The position numbers were made by a program, and so were the translations under genes. From Psychromonas sp. L1A2 (GTDB lineage: Bacteria; Pseudomonadota; Gammaproteobacteria; Enterobacterales; Psychromonadaceae), in NCBI RefSeq assembly GCF_009828855.1, contig NZ_WUAG01000002.1, positions 744,001 to 808,000 on the forward strand: a stretch of 64,000 bases of DNA, written 5' to 3'. The notes beneath the pieces are model-generated. The model was given only the letters and a program-made list of their open reading frames with translations, ran no database searches and had not been told where the DNA came from. The number at the start of each line of letters is the position of its first letter. Position 1 is the first letter of the stretch. Shown here piece after piece: positions 57,441-64,000 of this stretch.

Positions 57441-60173
57441 TTATTTTTTTCCGGTTAGCTCAAAATATTTACTCTTTAATTGAGTTTGATATTTTTCTGA
57501 TGAACACAATTCAATAGCTTCAACTAAAGGAGTTAAATAATCAGAGTCCTCTAATGATCTCAAAATATCACTCTTTAATTCTAAAGAAGCCGTCCTAAAT
57601 TGACCATTGAGACCATCTAATGCTAATTCAACGCTCTTCAATGCGATATCAGGCTTATCCTGCAATTGAGCTTTAGCTAACCAGTAATACTTTTGCGGAC
57701 TTCTATATTCAGCTTGAACCAATTCATTGCATATTTCTTCAGCTGATTCATTATCCCCAATCAAATGCCTAGCTTCTGCAAGACGTAACATATAATAATT
57801 AGATTTTTTAATTGTTGATTCATAGAATTCTATCGCTAAGTTCAATAAATCTTTGTAGTTTTCGGTATCTCTCAATCGCCCAATTTTTCCTGCTTCCCTA
57901 TAAAGATCTCCCATAGAGTTCTTTACATCATCATCAGAAACAGAATCAAATGTTGGTAAAGGAAGGTACTCAAAAGTTTCCGCAAATTTTTCAGGAAAAT
58001 TATATGACCAATCCGAAGCAAAGGAAGAGAATGCCAAATAAGCATAATCATACCCAAATGCCATAGACTCTTTTATTATATTGGATATTAGGTCCGCATA
58101 TTTACTGTTAAACAGATCTCTGTAACTACTCATTGATTTCCAAGAAACAACTTCGAAAGAGCTCAGCATAATTGGGATAGAAGCACTATTATCAGCTTCC
58201 CATGACTCCATTATTTCCAATATTAGGCTTTTTGCCTCCTCTTCTCTTTTAGACTTCGCATAGATTCTAGCTAACTGAAGTTGTGCTTCCCTCATCGGGA
58301 TAGGTAATTGACACAATTTAAAAAATTCAGACTCTGCGGAAGGGTCTTTCAGCCTTTTTAAAGTCTTGGCATAGTGATGCCTTACTCTTGATTCAATTTC
58401 CATTCCAGAGAACATTTTTAAAAGTGTTTCAAAAATGGGCAATTTGTCTTTTAATGTACTTTCTGCAGCATGATAATCATCACACTTGATTGACAAGTAT
58501 TCAGTTTCAACCAGTTGAATAATTAGGAAAACCATTAATTCATTTTCTTCGGTCTTATCAACTTCAATTAAATTAAGCAACTCCTCAGGCTTGGGGATAA
58601 GCGAATAATTTATCTTATTCAAAGGGCTCGCATTTATATAAGCATATAAATAAATATTCTTACCCGTTTTCTTAAGGAGCAAGCCAATCAAATCAAGATG
58701 CCTATATGACGTTCTTAGAAAAGCATCCAAATCTTCGCTATTCTGCTTTGACAAAAGCAGTGAAAATTTATTATCAATATCCATCGGAACAATACTATCT
58801 AAATTATTAATAGCCTCAAAAATTATGTCATGTACCTTAAGTAAATTATGGCTAGACTTGGTTAGAATGGTTGAGTCTTCTAGCTCAATTATTCCGATTG
58901 ACTTCAATACCGACTTAGCAAAGGTTAAATCAATTAACTTACTTTGGCATGCTTTTAAAAATGATAATTGAGTTTGCAGAGGCACAATTAAATGACCAAG
59001 TAATCTTTCTGTTAATTTTTGATTTTTATTATCTTTATACTCTGATACAACTTCACAATCTGACTTAATATCTTCCCAGTCACATCTTTTATTAATTATA
59101 TTTTTATTCATAAGTGCATAAATAAGTGGGTCCCCCCCAACAATCCCATAAACTTTATCAAGTATGTCTTCAGGGCATTGCACGCTCGCACCAAACTCTA
59201 ATATTTTTTTTGCTAGCGACTTATTTAATAATGGGAGAGGCAGATAATCAGGCTCAGAACAATCTCTACGAGAAGCTAGAATTACTGAATTATTGCTACA
59301 AATTTCATTTAAGTCTTTAACTAAAACGGCAGCACCGAGATTATCTAAAACCAAAAGACATTTCCTTGTTTTCAGTAAACCTAATACATTTTGACTATGT
59401 CCGTTTCTGAGCACGTCAGAACTACCAAGCTCATTTAGTGAGTGAATTTCAGTCCCATCAATCCACAAGACAATATCAAACTCACCTTTTAAGGTGTTGG
59501 CGAGATAGTTACAAATACTCGATTTTCCTAGCCCACCAAAACCAGCTATAACAACAGACTCACCATCAAGAAGCATTCCTATTAATTCTTCTTCAAGTTC
59601 TCCTCTTACTTGATAATTACTATCTTTTTTGGGAAGAGTAAAGTTCAATAACGACTCGTTAACTATATTTTGTACACAGGGAAGAAATGTAGATATTAGG
59701 TTAGTAATTCCTTCATCGAATAAAAGCTCATCAACTATATATTCTGCAATTTTTCTTCCATCCCAGATTATTAGATCAACATGTTCTTCCTGTTTAATGG
59801 TATCTACATATTTAGTGATTTTTTTTTGTTCGTCAGGAGGACATACACGATTATTCAAGAGAAAAAGGGTTTTTAAAGTTTCAGGGTAATGTTCTAGCGA
59901 GTGTTTTGTATCTTTTTCAATTTTATCCAACTTCTTAAAATAAGTTGCATCAGTACTATATTCAGCGACAATTGTTCCACATTGAGAGAAAGTATCGACA
60001 ACAGACTTAACCGGGGCACCGGCTAAGTTAGTTCCACGATGAAATAACTCCACATTCTTTAAATAGCTGCATGATATGATATAACCAAGCCGCTCAAAAT
60101 TGTTACCAGTTATTGCCTCCCCAATTTCCGTTGTAATACGTGCTATATATGCCAGTCTAACTTCAGCTTTCAT
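57441..60173 (-). CDS. STAND/NB-ARC NTPase with N-terminal nuclease-like domain and helical-repeat C-terminus
   Basis: A 910-residue protein of the STAND class. Walker A is GFGGLGKSSI (211-220) and Walker B CLLVLDNLG (272-280). Residues 1-170 look like a small alpha/beta domain; FERLGYIISC, VAEYSTDATYFKK and DLIIWDGRKIAEYI are reminiscent of PD-(D/E)XK-like modules in Avs and related defence proteins, but the catalytic triad is not certain. The C-terminal half (about 560-905) is helical repeats of TPR type (AEARHLIGDNESAEEICNEL). It lies 156 bp after the helicase gene, on the same strand. A defence role is inferred from architecture and neighbours. Confidence 0.78.
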   Translation of the reverse strand: MKAEVRLAYIARITTEIGEAITGNNFERLGYIISCSYLKNVELFHRGTNLAGAPVKSVVDTFSQCGTIVAEYSTDATYFKKLDKIEKDTKHSLEHYPETLKTLFLLNNRVCPPDEQKKITKYVDTIKQEEHVDLIIWDGRKIAEYIVDELLFDEGITNLISTFLPCVQNIVNESLLNFTLPKKDSNYQVRGELEEELIGMLLDGESVVIAGFGGLGKSSICNYLANTLKGEFDIVLWIDGTEIHSLNELGSSDVLRNGHSQNVLGLLKTRKCLLVLDNLGAAVLVKDLNEICSNNSVILASRRDCSEPDYLPLPLLNKSLAKKILEFGASVQCPEDILDKVYGIVGGDPLIYALMNKNIINKRCDWEDIKSDCEVVSEYKDNKNQKLTERLLGHLIVPLQTQLSFLKACQSKLIDLTFAKSVLKSIGIIELEDSTILTKSSHNLLKVHDIIFEAINNLDSIVPMDIDNKFSLLLSKQNSEDLDAFLRTSYRHLDLIGLLLKKTGKNIYLYAYINASPLNKINYSLIPKPEELLNLIEVDKTEENELMVFLIIQLVETEYLSIKCDDYHAAESTLKDKLPIFETLLKMFSGMEIESRVRHHYAKTLKRLKDPSAESEFFKLCQLPIPMREAQLQLARIYAKSKREEEAKSLILEIMESWEADNSASIPIMLSSFEVVSWKSMSSYRDLFNSKYADLISNIIKESMAFGYDYAYLAFSSFASDWSYNFPEKFAETFEYLPLPTFDSVSDDDVKNSMGDLYREAGKIGRLRDTENYKDLLNLAIEFYESTIKKSNYYMLRLAEARHLIGDNESAEEICNELVQAEYRSPQKYYWLAKAQLQDKPDIALKSVELALDGLNGQFRTASLELKSDILRSLEDSDYLTPLVEAIELCSSEKYQTQLKSKYFELTGKK

Positions 60174-60329
60174 TTTGTACGCCTTAATTATAATTTTTAG
60201 ATTACTATCTCATCTAGTCACTTAGCTCGAAATAATTTCCCAGTTATCTTTTTATCTTTCGAATAAATGATGCCAAACTATACGTATGACACATTATCCA
60301 GTTTATTCTTAAAGGATATAAAAGTTGAA

Positions 60330-62111
60330 TTAATCATACGGAAACACATGCTGTTCTAATATCGTTGTGGGATATTTAGGATACCGTTGACTTCCTCTTC
60401 CTTGTTCCGATATTAGATGCAAGTGCTTCCTCGCTCTTGAACCAATAACATAAAGCAGTTTATATGCGCTATTTGCATCAGTCTCATTGAAGTGAGGCAC
60501 AATGCCTTCAAGTAGGCCGTAAGCAATTACAACATCAAACTCAGCACCTTTGACACCATGAATTGTTGATACAGTGATTCCTTTCTTCTCTCCGAATACT
60601 TTCTTAAAATCAGTTATACTTCCTGCATAGCCTTCATTCTCACTAATGATTCTATCTACTCGTTTACTGGCACTTTCAAAAAAAGCAGTCCGATGGTCTG
60701 ATAAAGAAGGGTAAACAGTTAAATCTATTTCGAGAGAAACTTCTAGTTTCTGAAAATATTTGTCTAGATAATTGAGACCATCCTCTTCAGAACAATCAAT
60801 ACTATTAAAAACCTTTAGGAGCTTCTTAGGAGTAATACTACTGATTGGATAACTTTCAGCCTCAAGTAACTTAATTATTTCAGAGGCCCATCTTAGCCTT
60901 CTTATATAGATTGACGGAGATGGTTCCGTAAGTGCGATTTTTGTTACTTTATACCAAAAATTATCTTCATCTCTAGCAAAAGGGGTCATACCTGGGCCAT
61001 TAAAGTCGTATTCAGGCAGCAATGCGATTAGTTTTCTTGTCATGCTTGCTAAATGAATCCACCAAGGAGCGACAATACATATCTCATTTTCATTTATATT
61101 TTCATCTTCAATTGAAGCACGGATTAAGCCAGCTAACTGCGGCGCTAAATAATCTTTATGAACGGAGCAATTAAACGTCACAGTACTTTGAAAAGCAGAA
61201 AAATCACCTGCTGCATTAATAGCAGATGGGTATACTTTGTAATTGGAAAAATGGTTGATGATACGCAGCGAACTACGATAGTTTTTATTTAGTTGTTTCT
61301 CTACAAAGCATTGTCCACTCAATTGTTCTAACTCTTGAAGCGAAATAGCGTACCCGCCAAGAGAGCCGTATATAGCTTGATTTGGATCACCTACAATAAA
61401 ACCTTTAACCCCCCCGCGACCAGCCTTTAATATCCTAGAAAATATTGAATATTGTATCTCTCTGGTATCTTGAAACTCATCAATTAACACGTGCTTAAAG
61501 AGGCGACTCAAAGTGACACTAATAAGTGGTTGACTATCTATTAATTGATAAGCGTAAAGAAGTATCAGTTCAAAATCGACCTGGTTCTCTGAAATAAGTT
61601 TTTGGTGATAAAGGTTAAGCACTGCAACTACATTATTTCTTGTAGCTAAAGTGCATGATGAATACTCTAGCCTCGTTGATGTGAAATAATGGTTACAATC
61701 ATAATACGATATAGTAGGGTTACTAATGCTCTTACAAAGCAGGGAAATTATTTCTTCTGAATCGTATGAGTTTATTATGCTATAGCCATTTTTAAGATTT
61801 TGATGAAAAACGCCGTATGGCTTTAGAATCCATTCGATACAAAAGCCATGAATTGTGCCGATCCACAATTTTTTAGTATCTATACCTAATAATTCAATGC
61901 GTTCTTTTATTTCTTCCGCAGCCCTATTTGTATAGGTGATAGCCACAATCCATTTTTTTTGTTCATCCAACTCTGATAATTCTTTCGCTATTTTGTAAGT
62001 TAAAGCTCTAGTTTTACCGCTACCGGGTGCGGCTACCAAAAAGATGTTGCGATCATCTTGGATCGCATCTATTTGCTCATCATTAAGCTGACTAATATCG
62101 ATAATAGACAT
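60330..62111 (-). CDS. gajB: UvrD/Rep-like superfamily 1 helicase (GajB-like)
   Basis: A 593-residue SF1A helicase. Motif I is AAPGSGKTRAL (about 27-37), Ia TYTNRAAEEIKERI, II LIDEFQDT, III GDPNQAIYGSLGG, IV KNYRSS and V/VI STIHGVKGAEFDVVIAYGL. GajB of Gabija has this fold and a similar size (about 500 residues). It starts three bases after the stop of the OLD-type gene, so the two are coupled, which is the Gabija arrangement. Confidence 0.85.
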   Translation of the reverse strand: MSIIDISQLNDEQIDAIQDDRNIFLVAAPGSGKTRALTYKIAKELSELDEQKKWIVAITYTNRAAEEIKERIELLGIDTKKLWIGTIHGFCIEWILKPYGVFHQNLKNGYSIINSYDSEEIISLLCKSISNPTISYYDCNHYFTSTRLEYSSCTLATRNNVVAVLNLYHQKLISENQVDFELILLYAYQLIDSQPLISVTLSRLFKHVLIDEFQDTREIQYSIFSRILKAGRGGVKGFIVGDPNQAIYGSLGGYAISLQELEQLSGQCFVEKQLNKNYRSSLRIINHFSNYKVYPSAINAAGDFSAFQSTVTFNCSVHKDYLAPQLAGLIRASIEDENINENEICIVAPWWIHLASMTRKLIALLPEYDFNGPGMTPFARDEDNFWYKVTKIALTEPSPSIYIRRLRWASEIIKLLEAESYPISSITPKKLLKVFNSIDCSEEDGLNYLDKYFQKLEVSLEIDLTVYPSLSDHRTAFFESASKRVDRIISENEGYAGSITDFKKVFGEKKGITVSTIHGVKGAEFDVVIAYGLLEGIVPHFNETDANSAYKLLYVIGSRARKHLHLISEQGRGSQRYPKYPTTILEQHVFPYD

Positions 62112-62114
62112 GAG

Positions 62115-64000
62115 TTAGAGCTTTTCAACAAAGGAGTTAGACTTTAATGGAATATCAGCTAGCATATCGGCTTTTAACGCACTTAAAACCCCACCGAACG
62201 CTTTACAGGTAATATATTTAGGTTCAAACAAATTTACTCCTTGTTCAATAGGAGTTAAATATGCATTCCATTGATCATAAGTACTCTGGTCTTGCGGTAA
62301 ATTAAGAGCCTGTAAGTATGCTCTACCATTTTCTATGAATGTTTTTAACTGCTGTAAACGGAATTCCATAATTTTTTCAATAATTGATCTATTAAAAGAC
62401 CCATGAGAAAATATTAAAGCATCAATAATATATGCTGGTAGCTGAACGTTAAAGTTTATAGCCCCAGATAGTGTAATGGCAAACCAGCCTTTCCCTTGGT
62501 GGTTCGCCATTGTGAGAGCTCTTGAACCAAATTTATCTATAGTAGAAAGTAGATCTGTACGAGAGGCAGTGACAGTCGCTTCTTGAGAATATACGTCTTT
62601 TAAAATGTCGATTAAGCAATTACTGTTTCCTGACTTAACAAAATCCACTTCAAACGTATGCTCTGCATAAAAAGGGGATAACCACTCATTCCCATTACAA
62701 AAAGCATCTAGAGTTATTTTTCGTGCGGCACCTTTATCATGGGAACCTTGTGCTTTATTTTTTTTCTTTTTAGTTGCTGAATTATCTTCAGGTTGAATAG
62801 TGGTATCAAAAAACTTGCTATCAAGATCGGTAATCACAGCACACTTTTTTCTAATCCTGTCATCATGGAATAGAAGAGCAATATTTTCGAATCCTGTACT
62901 TCGCATGTTGACTAGTGTTATACCTAGCTCGTCTAAACTTATACCGAGTACTTTTTTGATTAGAACAGGAATTAAAATTTCTTCTGCGTCACCTTCAACC
63001 AAAATAACACTCTTAGCAAAAAGCAAATTACTTCTAATAGCGTCTAAGTACCTTTCAATAAAAGATATTTTTTGTGGCGACAACCCATTTGATGGTTGGT
63101 AAGCAACGCAGCCATTATTGGTTTTAGATATGACATTTACACGGTTTATATTGCTGACTTCAGAAATATGACTTGAATGTGTTGAATATATTATTTGTGT
63201 ATTGGCGTAGTTAACTTTATCAAAAAGCGATTTTTGTATATGAGTATGAACATGAGCCTCTGGTTCTTCAATTAAAAGGAAGTTAGCTATAGTGTCATTT
63301 GGACGTTGATACTTAAACTCCAATAGCTTGAGTGTTAAAAAAATTAGGTTTGCACCGCCAAGACTCATTTCATAGATACTGCCTTCGTATCCATCATTCG
63401 ACTCATCAACAAACAATTTAAGAGATTGGAATAGTTCTTCAGCTTCGTCTGAAAGATCAGATTTTATTGCAATAGATGACGGCGAATACGTATCACCTAA
63501 AGCATCATTTATTGTCTCTTTGATATTAGATTTTATTTCTTTAACATCAGATAAGGTTTCTATCGATGTATTTAAGTCCTCAACAAGCTGGATTATAGGG
63601 TCAAACTCAGCTTGGTTTATTGATTCGCTTTTTAATTTTAATAATTTATGAAGGGGGTTGGTTCTGCTGTTTCTGAAGTCCGAAACAACATCTCTAAGAG
63701 CCTTTACAAAAGTAAATGCAACTTCATCAGATATCGAAAGGATATTAGGAAGTTTGGCACCAATTAAAGAGTTATCTATTAGAGCAGGAAAATCTACACT
63801 ATCAAAATCACCAACGATCTGTCGATATACCAAAGGATCATTAAAATCTGCATTACTTTTCCCTGTAAACATAGGCTCGTAATCTGCAATAGTTATAACA
63901 TTTCGCAAAGCCTCTAGCCCAGTCACATCACCAACAGTTAGTTGGCTAAGGGCGTTTCTAATATTTGCTTTGGGTCTAAAAATAAAATTGTAAGTTGCCT
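62115..64000 (-). CDS. gajA: OLD-family ATPase/TOPRIM nuclease (GajA-like), truncated by window edge
   Basis: The minus-strand frame ends at 62115 and stays open to the right edge. The GTG at 63926 is not the true start: 24 more in-frame codons precede it to 63998, and the Walker A region (expected at the N-terminus) lies outside. What is seen: an ABC-type signature MSLGGANLIFLTLKL, Walker B LLIEEPEAHVH, and a TOPRIM nuclease with ILVEGDAEEILIPVL and ITDLDSKFFD. That is the GajA domain order. Gabija is a known anti-phage system in which GajA cuts DNA and GajB supports it. Assignment to Gabija is strong by architecture and pairing, not confirmed by search. Confidence 0.85.
   Translation of the reverse strand, partial: ATYNFIFRPKANIRNALSQLTVGDVTGLEALRNVITIADYEPMFTGKSNADFNDPLVYRQIVGDFDSVDFPALIDNSLIGAKLPNILSISDEVAFTFVKALRDVVSDFRNSRTNPLHKLLKLKSESINQAEFDPIIQLVEDLNTSIETLSDVKEIKSNIKETINDALGDTYSPSSIAIKSDLSDEAEELFQSLKLFVDESNDGYEGSIYEMSLGGANLIFLTLKLLEFKYQRPNDTIANFLLIEEPEAHVHTHIQKSLFDKVNYANTQIIYSTHSSHISEVSNINRVNVISKTNNGCVAYQPSNGLSPQKISFIERYLDAIRSNLLFAKSVILVEGDAEEILIPVLIKKVLGISLDELGITLVNMRSTGFENIALLFHDDRIRKKCAVITDLDSKFFDTTIQPEDNSATKKKKNKAQGSHDKGAARKITLDAFCNGNEWLSPFYAEHTFEVDFVKSGNSNCLIDILKDVYSQEATVTASRTDLLSTIDKFGSRALTMANHQGKGWFAITLSGAINFNVQLPAYIIDALIFSHGSFNRSIIEKIMEFRLQQLKTFIENGRAYLQALNLPQDQSTYDQWNAYLTPIEQGVNLFEPKYITCKAFGGVLSALKADMLADIPLKSNSFVEKL

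Overview
The window looks like chromosomal DNA of a low-GC marine gammaproteobacterium, most like Psychromonas or a close relative. This rests on gene content and conserved gene order (xerD-dsbC-recJ, yfbV/ackA-pta, purL/mltF divergent, orn/rsgA-psd) and on AT-rich intergenic DNA; I could run no database search. Most of the window is core genome. It is broken up by dispersed short mobile repeats, many simple tandem repeats, one accessory pocket (about 23.3-26.2 kb) and a defence island at the right end (about 55.8-64.0 kb).

Layout. 0-8 kb: fieF, an orphan cpxR whose kinase gene appears to be missing, trmL, a small DUF3185 protein, recJ, dsbC, xerD, fldB. 8-23 kb: an anaerobic fermentation block made of pflB-pflA (FNR-type promoter), rlmA, yfbV, ackA-pta, a small secreted protein, a methyltransferase plus an AI-2E/PerM permease, and adhE with FNR- and CRP-type sites. 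Together PflB, Pta, AckA and AdhE turn pyruvate into formate, acetate, ATP and ethanol. 23.3-26.2 kb: an accessory pocket with three related MITE-like repeats, gene relics, a MerR-family regulator in operon with a 41-residue cysteine-rich metallothionein-like protein, and a DUF1289 protein. 26-46 kb: gpmI, cls, a degenerate PAS-GGDEF-EAL protein, purL, mltF with a TolA-like tail, a CBS protein, an EamA transporter, an apparently active GGDEF-EAL protein, a 56-residue protein overlapping tadA, a 13-bp minisatellite, pilD and ndk.

46-56 kb: an exonuclease/endonuclease/phosphatase protein that seems to start at a non-AUG codon, three tRNA-Gly(GCC) genes followed by an array of decayed tRNA-Gly units, orn, rsgA, psd, ilvA, a K+ channel, and an ExbB-TonB pair with no ExbD. 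56-64 kb: an unidentified 359-residue protein, then on the minus strand a Gabija-like pair (OLD/TOPRIM ATPase-nuclease, cut by the window edge, and UvrD-like helicase) followed by a 910-residue STAND NTPase.

The observations I would follow first are the regulator-metallothionein operon with its 22-bp palindromic promoter, the Gabija-like/STAND defence cluster with its unknown neighbour, the decaying tRNA-Gly array, and the MITE families, one of which sits where cpxA would be expected.
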